Below, one piece after another: positions 17,725-27,349 of a stretch of 64,000 bases of DNA (position 1 is the stretch's first letter; each line of letters begins with the position of its first letter). The DNA is from Catenuloplanes indicus (lineage in GTDB: Bacteria > Actinomycetota > Actinomycetes > Mycobacteriales > Micromonosporaceae), in contig NZ_JAUSUZ010000001.1 of NCBI RefSeq assembly GCF_030813715.1, positions 744,001 through 808,000 of the forward strand, written 5' to 3'. Both the position numbers and the translations under genes were made by a program. A model generated the notes under the pieces. That model made no database searches. It saw only the letters and a program-made list of their open reading frames with translations, and was not told where the DNA came from.

Positions 17725-20700
17725 GACTCCTCCTCCGAGGTCAGTGCGTCCAGCAGCGCGTCGATCTCGGCGTCGGAGAGCGAGTCGAGCGAGTCCGGAA
17801 GCCGGTCCGGCGCCGGTCGTGCCGGGCCGGTGTGCGGTGATGCCGGGCGGGTGGCCCGGTCGAGCAGCGGTGCGAGCTCGGCGACGGTCGGCGCCGCGAA
17901 CAGGTCGCGCAGCGTGACGTCCGCGCCGAACGCGGTACGGATCCGGGCGATCAGCCGGGCCGCGTTGAGCGAGTGCCCGCCGAGCGCGAAGAAGTTGTCG
18001 TGGACGCCGACCTCGGGCAGGTTCAGCACCTCGCGCCAGAGCGCGGAGAGCTCCGACTCCACCGGGGTACGGGCGAGCACGGCCGGTGTCGCGGTCGTCT
18101 CCCGCCAGGACGGCTCGGGCAGCGCCGCCCGGTCGGCCTTGCCGCTCGCGGTGCGCGGCAGCGCGTCCAGCACCACCAGCGCGGCCGGGATCATGTAGTC
18201 CGGCAGCCGCGCCGCGAGCCCGGAGCGCAGCTGCGGCCAGAGCCCGGCCGCGCTCCGCTCGCCGGTGGTGACGACGTAGGCGGCGAGCCGGCCGCCGTCC
18301 CGCGCGGTCACCACCGCCTCGGCGACGGCGGGGTGCTCGCGCAGCAGCGTCTCGATCTCACCCGGCTCGATCCGGAAGCCGCGCACCTTCAGCTGGGCGT
18401 CGGCGCGGCCGAGGAAGTCGAGCGTGCCGTCGGCCCGCCATCGCCCGAGGTCCCCGGTCGCGTAGAGCCGGCCACCCGCACGGTACGGGTCCGGCCGGAA
18501 CCGGGCCGCGGTCGCACCGGGCTGCCCGAGGTAGCCGCGCGCCACGCCCGGCCCGCCGATGTGCAGCTCGCCGACCACCCCCTCAGGCACCGGCCGCCCG
18601 GCCGCGTCGAGCAGGTACACGGTCGTGTTCGGCGTCGGCCGGCCCAGGCTGACCGGCCCGTCCGGGCCGGCCGGTCCCGCGGTGGAGTAGACCGTGGTCT
18701 CCGACGGCCCGTACCCGTTGATCACCGTGCCGCCGTCGCGGAGCCGGTCGGCCAGGTCCCGGGAGAGCGCCTCGCCGCCGCTGATCCGCAACCGCACCCC
18801 CGCGGGTACGCCACCGGCGGTGACCAGCATCCGCCAGGTCGCCGGCGTGCCCTGCGCGACGGTGACGCGCCGGCCGGCGAGCGCGGCCCGCAGCAGCGCG
18901 GCATCCCGGGCGGTGTCCGCGTCGATCATCTCGATTCGCGCACCGGCCAGCAGCGGCAGCACCAGCTCGACGACGGAGATGTCGAACGCGTGCGTGGTCA
19001 CGGCCGCGACCCGGTCCGCCGCGGTCAGCCCGAGCACCGCGTGGAAGCCGGCGAGCAGGTCGGTGACGGCCGCGTGCGGCACCGCGACGCCCTTCGGCCG
19101 GCCGGTCGACCCGGACGTGTAGAGCAGGTAGGCCAGCGCGTCCGGGTGCGTCTCCACCGGCGGTGGCGCGGACGCGGGGAACCGGTCCAGATCGGCGGTG
19201 TCCACCCGTACGACGGTCGATCGTGGATCGTCGAACGGCGCGTCGGTGAGCACGACCGGTGGGCGGGCGTCGGCCAGCATGGTGGCGATCCGGGCCGGTG
19301 GCAGGCCCGGGTCGAGCGGCAGGTAGCCGGCACCGGCCCGCCAGACCGCCAGGATCGCCGCGACCAGCCACGTGCTGCGGCCCAGCGCCAGCCCGACCGG
19401 CGTGTCCGGCCCGGCGCCGTGCGCGTGCAGCAGGTGCGCGAGCCGGTTCGCCCGCGCGTCCAGCTCCCGGTAGCTGAGCCGGCCGTCCGGCCCGGACACC
19501 GCGATCGCGTCCCCGGTCAGCCGGGTCAGGTCCGCCACCGCCGGCAGCGGGTCCCCCGTGCCGTACCCGCGCAGCCGTTCCCGGTCCCCGGGTCGCAGCA
19601 TCGGCAGCGTGGCGACCGGGGTCCCCGGCCGGTCCAGGCCCGCCTCCAGCAGCGCCAGGTACTGCCCGGTCAGCGCGCGGACGCGCGTCTCGTCGAACAG
19701 CCCCGACCGGTACGTGACGCGCAGCCGCAGCCGGTCCGCGCGCTCCTCCACGGTGAGCGTGAGGTCGAACTTGACGGTGCCGTTCTCCCACAGCTCCGGC
19801 GTGATGGTCAGCCCGGCCGCGGTCCGCGGCGGCGGCGCCTCCTCCAGCGCGAACATCACCTGCACCAGCGGCGGGTGGGAGAGGCTGCGCGGCACCGCGA
19901 GCCGCTCCACGACCTGCTCGAACGGCGCCTCCTGCCGGGTCTGTGCGGCCGCGACCGAGTCCTGCGCCGCGGTCACCAGCTGCCCGAACGTGACGCCTTC
20001 CGGGAACACGGCGCGCAGCGCGAGCGTGTTCGCGAAGAAGCCGACCACGTCCCGGGTCTGCGGCCGGGTGCGGGCCGCGACCGGCAGCCCGACCAGCAGG
20101 TCGTCCTGGCCGGTGAGCCGGTGCAGCAGCGCCTGGAAACCGGCCAGCAGCAGCGTGCTCCTCCCCCGGTGGAGCCGCGCGGTCAGCTCCGCCGGCACGT
20201 CGCAGGTGACCGTGCCGCCGGCGTCGTCCTGTTCGGGCGGGCGCGGCCGGTCGGCGGGCAGGTCGAGCAGCACCGGGGCGCCGGCGAGCGCGCGGTGCCA
20301 GTGGTCCAGGTCGTCGTCGAACGCGCCGCGCGCGGCCTGCTCGCGCTGCCAGATCGCGAAGTCGCCGTACTGCATCGGCGCGTCCGGCAGTGCCTCGCCC
20401 GCGTACGCCGCGGCCAGCTCGCCGAAGAGCACGCCGAACGACCAGCCGTCCGCGACCGCGTGGTGCACCACCCAGACCAGCGCGTGCGAGCCGTCCGGCC
20501 GGCGCAGCAGCGTGAACCGGTTCAGCGGGCCGGCGGCCAGGTCGAACGGGCGGCGGGCCGCCTCGTTGACGTGCCGCCGCCAGTCGTCGCCGGTCTCGAC
20601 CGGGTGCAGCCGGACCGGGCCGGCCGGCGCGACCACCTGGGCCGGTTCGCCGTCCACGGCCGTGAAGTGCGTGCGCAGGCTCTCGTGCCGGGCCACCAGC

Positions 20701-20855
20701 CGGGTCAGCGCGGCCTCCAGCGCCGGCCCGTCCAGCGGCCCGTCCAGGACCACGAGCCAGGCGATGTTGTACGTGGCGGAGCCCGGGCTCAGCTGGTCGA
20801 GCAGCCACAGCCGCCGCTGGGTGAGCGAGGCCGGCAGGAGATAGGTGTCGCTCAC
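17721..20855 (-). CDS. NRPS module 2: C-A-PCP
   Basis: This 1044-residue protein starts with a GTG that overlaps the stop of module 1 (GTGA). Condensation domain at about 5-440 with the classic HHAVADGWS at 131-139. Adenylation domain at about 460-900 (YTSGSTGRPKGV, AFDISVVE, NGYGPSETTVY, GFRIEPGEIE). Carrier domain FFALGGHSLN with Ser near 962. The tail rich in Ser/Asp/Leu (SLSDAEIDALLDAL) looks like a docking or recognition helix. The pocket reads by eye D-I-V-Q-I-G-G-V-Y-K, which I cannot match to a known amino acid; an aromatic non-proteinogenic substrate such as a kynurenine is possible but unsupported. Order on the transcript makes it the second extension step. Confidence 0.92.
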   Translation of the reverse strand: MSDTYLLPASLTQRRLWLLDQLSPGSATYNIAWLVVLDGPLDGPALEAALTRLVARHESLRTHFTAVDGEPAQVVAPAGPVRLHPVETGDDWRRHVNEAARRPFDLAAGPLNRFTLLRRPDGSHALVWVVHHAVADGWSFGVLFGELAAAYAGEALPDAPMQYGDFAIWQREQAARGAFDDDLDHWHRALAGAPVLLDLPADRPRPPEQDDAGGTVTCDVPAELTARLHRGRSTLLLAGFQALLHRLTGQDDLLVGLPVAARTRPQTRDVVGFFANTLALRAVFPEGVTFGQLVTAAQDSVAAAQTRQEAPFEQVVERLAVPRSLSHPPLVQVMFALEEAPPPRTAAGLTITPELWENGTVKFDLTLTVEERADRLRLRVTYRSGLFDETRVRALTGQYLALLEAGLDRPGTPVATLPMLRPGDRERLRGYGTGDPLPAVADLTRLTGDAIAVSGPDGRLSYRELDARANRLAHLLHAHGAGPDTPVGLALGRSTWLVAAILAVWRAGAGYLPLDPGLPPARIATMLADARPPVVLTDAPFDDPRSTVVRVDTADLDRFPASAPPPVETHPDALAYLLYTSGSTGRPKGVAVPHAAVTDLLAGFHAVLGLTAADRVAAVTTHAFDISVVELVLPLLAGARIEMIDADTARDAALLRAALAGRRVTVAQGTPATWRMLVTAGGVPAGVRLRISGGEALSRDLADRLRDGGTVINGYGPSETTVYSTAGPAGPDGPVSLGRPTPNTTVYLLDAAGRPVPEGVVGELHIGGPGVARGYLGQPGATAARFRPDPYRAGGRLYATGDLGRWRADGTLDFLGRADAQLKVRGFRIEPGEIETLLREHPAVAEAVVTARDGGRLAAYVVTTGERSAAGLWPQLRSGLAARLPDYMIPAALVVLDALPRTASGKADRAALPEPSWRETTATPAVLARTPVESELSALWREVLNLPEVGVHDNFFALGGHSLNAARLIARIRTAFGADVTLRDLFAAPTVAELAPLLDRATRPASPHTGPARPAPDRLPDSLDSLSDAEIDALLDALTSEEES

Positions 20856-23800
20856 GCGATGTCCCTTCGGGTGTCGACGGCGACCAGGCGCAGCTCGGCG
20901 GTGTGCCGGCGGCCGTCGGCGCCGGTCAGCCAGGTCTGGTCCGGGCCGGGCAGCATCTCGCTGAGCTTCAGGCGCGCGTCCGGCCCGGCGCGGCGGACCG
21001 CGCGGGCGAACACGTCCACCGACGCGAGACCGGCCAGATCGAGGTGGAACGGCTTCTTCTCGGCCGGTGACACGACGAAGACGTGCCGGGGCAGCCGATG
21101 CGCGCGCTGCCAGGCACGCGCCCGCCGGAACCGTTCGGCCTCGTCCGGCACGTGCACGAAGTCCAGGCCCGCGGCCGGGAACGTCCACGACTCCCGCGAC
21201 CAGACCACCCGGTCGACCGTCACCCGCGGCCGGTGGTCCGCCGCGGGCAGCACGTCGAAGCGCTGCAGCAGTTGCAGCATCACCGGCTCGCCGATCACCT
21301 CGGCCAGCGGCATCCGGTGCCGCCCGTCCCGGCTGGCCACGGTCAGCACGCCGCCGTCGTCGCGCAGCACGCAGTCCGCGACCGGCAGCGCGGTCGCCGG
21401 GTCCAGGCCGCCGCTGTCGTGCCCGAACACGATCCGCAGGTCGCGGCCGGTGATCAGGCCGTCGGTGATCCGGGCCGGGGCGCCGCCCTCCTCGCCGGTC
21501 GCGGCCAGCACGATCCGGCGGCGCGGCAGGTCGGCCAGCATCGCGGCGCGCAGCGCGTCCGGGTCCGGGTGCTGAGCGACGAACAGCGCGGACCGCAGCG
21601 TGTTCACGCCCGGGTGCACCTCGCCGACCACCCAGTGGAAGTCGCCGCGCCGGACCGCGTCCGGGCCGTCCGCGGCCAGCATCACGTCCGGGCTGTGCTG
21701 GTGCGCGCCGGACCAGCCGGGCCGCGGTGCCGCGAACCGTCGCCGGACCGCGTCGGCGAGCGCGGCCGAGTCCGCGGTGATCCGGTTCCCGTCCGCCGCG
21801 GGCAGGATCTGCGACCAGCGCTCGCGCAGGCCGCGCACGACCGGGCCGATCAGGCGTTCCGGCGCGTCGAACAGCACGTCGTTGGCCCAGAGCCAGAAGT
21901 CCGCGAACGGTACGCCGGGCGAGCCGGTGCGGGCGGCCAGCTCGCGGTAGCGGTCCGCGCAGGCCCGGTGGAACAGCGCGGCCCCGGCGAACGTGAACCA
22001 GCGCGCACTGGTCAGCAGCAGGCTCAGCGACGGCCAGAGCGTGCCCATCAGCTCGGTCGACAGCGTCACGCCGGTGCCGGAGCGGCAGTCCTCGTAGACC
22101 ACGGTCCGCCCGGCGTAGGCCTTCCCGGCGCGGCGGGTGGCGGCCGTACCGGTGAGGCCGGTGAAGGTCTGTTCGAGGCGGGTGACGGCCGCGTCGAGGC
22201 GGTCCGGGTCACCGGCCGCGGCGGCGACCGCGTCCCGGGCCGTCTCCAGGCGGTCGAGCGCGGCGAGCGCCCGCGCGCGGGCCCCGGCGTCGCCGACCGC
22301 GGTGAGGCGGGTGCGGAGCACGCGTTCCGGGAACACGTCCTCCTTGGGCACCTCGAACGACCACGAGATCCGGCGCGCGTCGCGCAGCGTGGCCAGCCGG
22401 TGGAACACGTCGTCCGGGTCCGCGCCGAGCGCGGCGGCGATCTCACCGGCGGTGCGGGTGCCGTCCGCGGCGCGCAGCAGCCGCGCGGTCTCCGGGTCGA
22501 GCGGCGTGGGCGGGGTGAGCGGCAGCAGCAGGTGGTCGCCGTCGACGCGCAGGAACGGCATCCGGCGCGGGATCAGCCACGGGCGCAAGCGGTCGTCGTC
22601 GGCGGCCAGCCGGCCGGCCAGTTCGGACACGGCCCAGTTCTCGAAATAGACGGTACGGGTGGCGAGCCCGCCCGGCCGCACCCGCAGCGCCGGGCCGGGA
22701 CCGCCGATCTCTGCCCAGCCGACCGGGCCGAAGAAGCCGATCGTGTCGTTCTTGCCGCAATACCGCTGCAGGTACGTGGCGACCAGCGCCTGATGCTGCC
22801 GGTACTGCGAGCCGGCCCCGCCGGGCTTCGCCACGTCCGCGACGCCGGTGTGCAGCGCGGCCCGGTTCTGCCAGGTGACGGCCTCCCGGAACCGCGGGTC
22901 GGCGGCGGCCCGGCGCAGCGCGTCCGTGCGACGCGCGGACGCGCGCTCGTAGGCGGCGGCGAAACGGTCCCGGGCGTCCTCGTGCGCGGCGTGCGCGGCG
23001 ACCGCGGCCGCGTGTGCCTCGGCCAGTTCGGCGCGGCCCGCCTCGCCGGACGGCGCGGGTCCGCCCGCCTCGGCGGCCCCGGCCGGAGACGGCGCCGGCA
23101 GCGGGGCCGGGGTGGCGTCCCGGCGGGCGTGGCGGGCGGCCCGGTTCCAGGGCCCGCGTGCGCCGGGCGGTGCGGCCGCGCGCGCGAGCTGCAGCAGGTG
23201 GCCGAGCGCGCGACGGGCGTCGTCGCATCGCTGTCCGGCCTCGTCCAGCGCGTCGGCGGCATCACCGAGCGCCGGATCGCCGAGCGCGGTCAGCGTGTCG
23301 ATCGGGAAGCCGGCCGCACGCAGCCCGGCCCACCGCCACAGCGCCCAGTCGCCGCCCGGCCGTACGAGATGCCCGCCGCCGCCGAGCTCGCGCCCGCCGT
23401 CCGCAGGCTTGCGCCCGCCGTCCGCAGGCTTGTGGTCCGACGCGGGTCCGACGTCGTCGCCCGGCGCGGGACGGTCCGCCGTGCGCGGGGCACCGCCTGC
23501 CACCGCGGGCGGCGACGCGAGCGTGACGCCACCCGCCGGACCCCACCGATCCACCGACGGTGTTCCGGCGTCGTCAACGGCGGCGCCGGATGCCGCCGGC
23601 CGGGCCGTCGCGGCCGGTGCGAGCCGGTACGCCGTGCGGTCGCGGGCAACCGGACCGTCCACATCCGACCGCGGCAGTGCGGCGATCGTGGCGGCGATGT
23701 CGCGCAGCGCCGGTGTGTCGAAGACGGCGCGGACCGGCAGGTCGACGTGGAACGTGTCCGCGACCGCGAACGTGAGCCGGGTCGCGAGCAGCGAGTTGCC

Positions 23801-26800
23801 GCCCTGCGCGAAGAAGTCGTCGTCCCGGCCGGCCGCCGGCACGCCCAGCAGGTCACGCCAGAGCGCGGCCAGCCGGGTCTCCACGTCACCGCGCGGCGCA
23901 CCGCCGGACGAGGCCGCGGGCGGTGCGGGCAGCGCCCGGCGGTCGAGCTTGCCGGCCGGGGTCAGCGGCAGCGCGGGCAGCCGGACCAGCGCGGCCGGGC
24001 GCAGATACGCGGGCAGGTGCCGGCCGGCGAAACCGGGAAGATCATCCACCGGTACGCCGTCGCGGGCACAGTAGTAGCCGACCAGCCGCCGCCGTTCGCC
24101 GGTGCCGTCGACGACCACGGCGGCGTCGGTGACCGCGGGATGGCGGCGCAGCACCGCGGCGGCCTCGCCCGGCTCGACCCGGAAACCGCGGATCTTCACC
24201 TGGTCGTCGGCGCGGCCGAGGAACTCCAGCGTGCCGTCCTCGCGGACGCGGGCCCGGTCACCGGTGCGGTACATCCGCGCGCCCGGCACCGCGCTGAACG
24301 GATCCGGCAGGAACACCCGCGCGGTCGCGGCCGGCCGCCCGAGGTAGCCGCGGGCCAGCCCGGCCCCGCCGGTGTAGAGGTCACCGGCCGTCCCGGCCGG
24401 GACCGGGCGCAGCGCGGCGTCCAGCAGGTACACGCCGGTGCCGGGCACCGGACAGCCGATCGGTACCGGGTCGGGCACCTCGTCCGCGCCGGTCAGCACG
24501 TGCACGGTGGTGAACGTGGTGTTCTCCGTCGGGCCGTACCCGTTGATCAGGGGTTTGCCGTCGCGGGCGCGCAGCGCGCGGCGGACCGCGGCCGGGTCGA
24601 GCACGTCACCGCCGGCCAGCAGCTGCCCGACAGCGGCCAGGCCGTCCGGGGCCAGCTCGACGACCTGGTGGAACAGTCCCGCGGTCAGCCAGAGCACGCT
24701 GATCCGCTCGCGGCGCACCACGTCCGCGACCTCGGCCGGGCCGAGCGGGCCGGGTGGCGCGACCACCAGCGTGGCGCCGGACGCGAGGCTGCCCCAGATC
24801 TCCAGCGTGGCCGCGTCGAACGCGACCGGCGCCAGGTGCAGCACCCGCTCGCCGGGCCCGAGCCGCAGGTAGCCGGGTTCGTGGACGAGCCGGACCACGG
24901 CCGAGTGCGGCACGCCGACCGCCTTCGGTGCGCCGGTCGAGCCGCTGGTGTGGCAGACGTAGGCGAGCCCGGCCGGGTGCGGCGCACGGGTGCGCGGCGG
25001 CGCGTCCGGCATCGACTCCGCGTTGATCGTGACCGGGTCGCCCGCCTGCGCCAGGATCGCGGCGGTGCGGTCCGGCGGGTCGGCCGGGTCGAGCGGAAGG
25101 TAACCGGCGCCGGCCCGGAGCACGCCGAGCAACGCGACGATCAGCGCGGCCGAGCGGGGCAGCGCGACCGCGACCGGCGTGTCCGGCCGCACCCCCGCGT
25201 CCAGCAGCCCGCCGGCCACGCGGTCCGCGCGTGCCAGCAGCTCGCGGTAGGTGAGCGTGCCGTCCGGCGCCACGACCGCGACCGCGTCCGGCCACGCCTC
25301 GGCCCGGGCCACGACCAGATCCACCACGGTACGGGTGGCGAGCGCGGCCGGCAGGCCCGGTCCGGACAGCACGGCGCCGCTCCGGCCGGCGGCATCGCCC
25401 GGCAGACCGCCGAGGCTGTCCCCGCCCCGCGGTTCGACCGGGCGGCCCGCGGTCGGCAGCTCGCCGCGGCCCGTGTCCGCGGGACCCTCCGGGGGCCTCA
25501 TGTCCGGCGGATCGTCGAGACGGCCCACGCCGGCCGGATCACCGAAGCCGCCCGCACCGGGATCATCACCGCGGCCGTTCACACCGGGCCCGTCGCCGAG
25601 CCGATCCGGATCGTCGGGACCACCCGGGTTCGGCGGTGCCACGCGGTGCGCGCCCGGAACGCCCGCCGGGCGGCTCTCGCCCGGCGCACCGGCGGGGCGA
25701 TCCGTGCCCGGCAGGTCGCGGACGTATCCGTCGAGGTGGGCCGGGAGGCCGGTGAGGATCGTGCCGAACAGGTGCAGCAGTGCGTCGGCCGCGGCCGGGG
25801 TGAGCCGGTGCTGATCGTGGTAGAGCAGCGCGTGCGGGCCCGGTTCGCCGAAGACGCACAGCGTGACCGGTGGGCCCGGGTGGCGGTGGACGCGGGCCCG
25901 CCGGCCGCCCCAGCCGGGCACGGCCGCGGCCAGCGAGCTCTGCAGGTTCCGGTGGTCGTACATCAGCAGCGTGTCGAACAGCGGCCGGTCGGCGGGTACG
26001 CCGCTCCACCGCTGGATCCGGTCGAGCGGGGTGAGCCGGTGGTCGTGCAGCCCGGCGACGCGCCGGCCGGTCTCGGTCAGCCAGTCACGGACCGGCAGGT
26101 CGGCGCGGACCGGCACGCGCAACGGCAACGTGTTGATCAGCAGGCCGATCATCCGGTCCGCGCCGTCGACGGTGTCCCGGCGGCAGGAGCGCACCGAGCC
26201 GAATACCACGTCGTCGCGGTCGGTGTGCTGCCGCAGCGTGGCCGCCCAGGCCGCGGTGACCAGCGTGTCCAGCGGCACGCCGGTCGCCCGCAGCGCACCG
26301 GCCTGCGCCGGGGTCAGTTCCAGCACGGTCTCCCGGACCGAGCCGGGCGTCCGGTCCGGCGCGCCGGCCGCGGGCGCGAGCACCGGCAGTGGCGTCGGCA
26401 GCGTCGCGCCGGCCAGGTGCGCGCGCCAGAACGGGCGGTCGCCGTTCTCCGGCCGGGACGCCACCCAGCGGGCGAAGTCGCGGTACGCGGGCCGGTCCGG
26501 CGCGGTGAACGGCCGGCCGGCCGCGAGCGCGTCGTGCTCGGCGAAGACCTCGGCGAGCAGGTGCCGGACGGACCGGCCGTCCAGGATGGCGTGGTGCAGC
26601 GTGATCGCGACGGTGTGCCGGCCGGGTCCGTGCGTGATCAGCGTGACGCGGGCCAGCGGCGGGTGCGCGTGGTCGAAGCCGGTGCCGCGGTCCGCGGCGA
26701 GGAACGCGGCCAGGTCCCGCTCCGGCGTGCCGGTCCAGTCGTGCAGTTCGACCGGCACCTCGGCGGACGGCCGGACCGCCTGGGTTGGCGGGGCGCCGGG

Positions 26801-27022
26801 CGGCCAGTCGAAGCCGGTGCGCAGCACCGGGTGCCGTGCGGCCGCGTGCCGCCACGCGGTGCGCATCGCGGCGGGATCGAGCCGGACCGGCCAGTCCACG
26901 ACGACCTGCAGCAGATCGACGCCGGAATGCCGCCGATGCCGCCCGAACAGCATTCCGGGTTGCAGCGTAACCGCTTCGTATCGTTCGTGACTTGCATTCT
27001 CCGACGGCCGGGCATGCACCAT
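20852..27022 (-). CDS. NRPS module 1 (C-A-PCP) fused to a LanB/PEARL-like lantibiotic dehydratase domain
   Basis: This 2056-residue protein is counted from the ATG giving MVHARPSENA, preceded by AAGGAG; GTG one codon later or ATG at 27034 are alternatives. Residues 15-440 are a condensation domain of 'QPGMLF' type with HHAILDG at 143-149. Residues 441-555 are a Gly/Pro/Asp linker. Residues 560-1035 are adenylation (CHTSGSTGAPKAV, FDAATLEIW, NGYGPTENTTF, GFRVEPGE); the pocket reads D-A-L-W-L-G-G-T-F-K, close to valine codes I remember. The carrier Ser is 1077 in FFAQGGNSLL. After a 100-residue repetitive linker, residues 1225-2045 match the lantibiotic dehydratase glutamylation region (WAGLRAAGFP, RYCGKNDTIGFFGP at 1420-1433, DFWLWANDVLFD, GEVHPGVNTL, RLPRHVF). 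No SpaB_C elimination domain is visible. There is no loading module, so the first residue may be N-acylated. Confidence 0.9.
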   Translation of the reverse strand: MVHARPSENASHERYEAVTLQPGMLFGRHRRHSGVDLLQVVVDWPVRLDPAAMRTAWRHAAARHPVLRTGFDWPPGAPPTQAVRPSAEVPVELHDWTGTPERDLAAFLAADRGTGFDHAHPPLARVTLITHGPGRHTVAITLHHAILDGRSVRHLLAEVFAEHDALAAGRPFTAPDRPAYRDFARWVASRPENGDRPFWRAHLAGATLPTPLPVLAPAAGAPDRTPGSVRETVLELTPAQAGALRATGVPLDTLVTAAWAATLRQHTDRDDVVFGSVRSCRRDTVDGADRMIGLLINTLPLRVPVRADLPVRDWLTETGRRVAGLHDHRLTPLDRIQRWSGVPADRPLFDTLLMYDHRNLQSSLAAAVPGWGGRRARVHRHPGPPVTLCVFGEPGPHALLYHDQHRLTPAAADALLHLFGTILTGLPAHLDGYVRDLPGTDRPAGAPGESRPAGVPGAHRVAPPNPGGPDDPDRLGDGPGVNGRGDDPGAGGFGDPAGVGRLDDPPDMRPPEGPADTGRGELPTAGRPVEPRGGDSLGGLPGDAAGRSGAVLSGPGLPAALATRTVVDLVVARAEAWPDAVAVVAPDGTLTYRELLARADRVAGGLLDAGVRPDTPVAVALPRSAALIVALLGVLRAGAGYLPLDPADPPDRTAAILAQAGDPVTINAESMPDAPPRTRAPHPAGLAYVCHTSGSTGAPKAVGVPHSAVVRLVHEPGYLRLGPGERVLHLAPVAFDAATLEIWGSLASGATLVVAPPGPLGPAEVADVVRRERISVLWLTAGLFHQVVELAPDGLAAVGQLLAGGDVLDPAAVRRALRARDGKPLINGYGPTENTTFTTVHVLTGADEVPDPVPIGCPVPGTGVYLLDAALRPVPAGTAGDLYTGGAGLARGYLGRPAATARVFLPDPFSAVPGARMYRTGDRARVREDGTLEFLGRADDQVKIRGFRVEPGEAAAVLRRHPAVTDAAVVVDGTGERRRLVGYYCARDGVPVDDLPGFAGRHLPAYLRPAALVRLPALPLTPAGKLDRRALPAPPAASSGGAPRGDVETRLAALWRDLLGVPAAGRDDDFFAQGGNSLLATRLTFAVADTFHVDLPVRAVFDTPALRDIAATIAALPRSDVDGPVARDRTAYRLAPAATARPAASGAAVDDAGTPSVDRWGPAGGVTLASPPAVAGGAPRTADRPAPGDDVGPASDHKPADGGRKPADGGRELGGGGHLVRPGGDWALWRWAGLRAAGFPIDTLTALGDPALGDAADALDEAGQRCDDARRALGHLLQLARAAAPPGARGPWNRAARHARRDATPAPLPAPSPAGAAEAGGPAPSGEAGRAELAEAHAAAVAAHAAHEDARDRFAAAYERASARRTDALRRAAADPRFREAVTWQNRAALHTGVADVAKPGGAGSQYRQHQALVATYLQRYCGKNDTIGFFGPVGWAEIGGPGPALRVRPGGLATRTVYFENWAVSELAGRLAADDDRLRPWLIPRRMPFLRVDGDHLLLPLTPPTPLDPETARLLRAADGTRTAGEIAAALGADPDDVFHRLATLRDARRISWSFEVPKEDVFPERVLRTRLTAVGDAGARARALAALDRLETARDAVAAAAGDPDRLDAAVTRLEQTFTGLTGTAATRRAGKAYAGRTVVYEDCRSGTGVTLSTELMGTLWPSLSLLLTSARWFTFAGAALFHRACADRYRELAARTGSPGVPFADFWLWANDVLFDAPERLIGPVVRGLRERWSQILPAADGNRITADSAALADAVRRRFAAPRPGWSGAHQHSPDVMLAADGPDAVRRGDFHWVVGEVHPGVNTLRSALFVAQHPDPDALRAAMLADLPRRRIVLAATGEEGGAPARITDGLITGRDLRIVFGHDSGGLDPATALPVADCVLRDDGGVLTVASRDGRHRMPLAEVIGEPVMLQLLQRFDVLPAADHRPRVTVDRVVWSRESWTFPAAGLDFVHVPDEAERFRRARAWQRAHRLPRHVFVVSPAEKKPFHLDLAGLASVDVFARAVRRAGPDARLKLSEMLPGPDQTWLTGADGRRHTAELRLVAVDTRRDIA
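23391..23432. repeat. Perfect 2 x 21-bp tandem repeat in the PCP-LanB linker
   Basis: The 21-bp unit CGCCCGCCGTCCGCAGGCTT plus G occurs twice without mismatch and encodes repeated KPADGGR in the linker between the carrier protein and the LanB-like domain. Perfect identity suggests a recent duplication. Confidence 0.9.
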
Positions 27023-27137
27023 TTGCTCCTTCATCCCGCGAGGGATTCCCGTCAATTTCCGTTCCGGACACGCGCACAGCGGAATGACCACCGTCGGCAT
27101 TAAAGGTGGTTTTGTGATCCGGAAAAGGATTGCACAG

Positions 27138-27166
27138 AAGCTACGTAAGTGCCTGCACTCTGTCAA
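27138..27166 (-). promoter_or_regulatory. Sigma-70-like promoter for the NRPS operon
   Basis: On the minus strand TTGACA (27166-27161) is followed by exactly 17 bases and TAGCTT (27143-27138). Transcription would start near 27131, giving a leader of about 110 bases before the module 1 ATG. The 343-base divergent region 27023-27365 containing it is markedly AT-richer than the genes and holds no other gene. Confidence 0.65.
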
Positions 27167-27279
27167 CCGGACGTCACTGAAAGTAGGATGCGGGGCGATT
27201 TGTCGGCAAATCTGGGGGCCAAAGTGGACGGTGACCGGAAAAGGGCATTGACGTAGCAGCGCCAGTAAGTCCGACCTTG

Positions 27280-27300
27280 CCTCAATAGTGCGTGTTGAGG
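27280..27300. promoter_or_regulatory. Inverted repeat CCTCAA-N9-TTGAGG in the divergent NRPS/mbtH region
   Basis: A perfect 6-bp inverted repeat with centre spacing typical of a dimeric regulator site lies between the NRPS promoter and the mbtH start, about 115 bases upstream of the NRPS -35 box. It is a candidate operator, possibly for the LuxR-type protein encoded at 28785. That pairing is inferred. Confidence 0.35.
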
Positions 27301-27349
27301 TTTTACCGGCCGTATCCAGAAGTCACCCTCGACCGGGACCGCGCGTGCG

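Noticed and set aside
21083-27103. A 2000-codon plus-strand frame opposite the NRPS-LanB gene
   Set aside because: Composition is typical antisense Arg/Val/Gln/Gly. The minus strand carries catalytic motifs in order.
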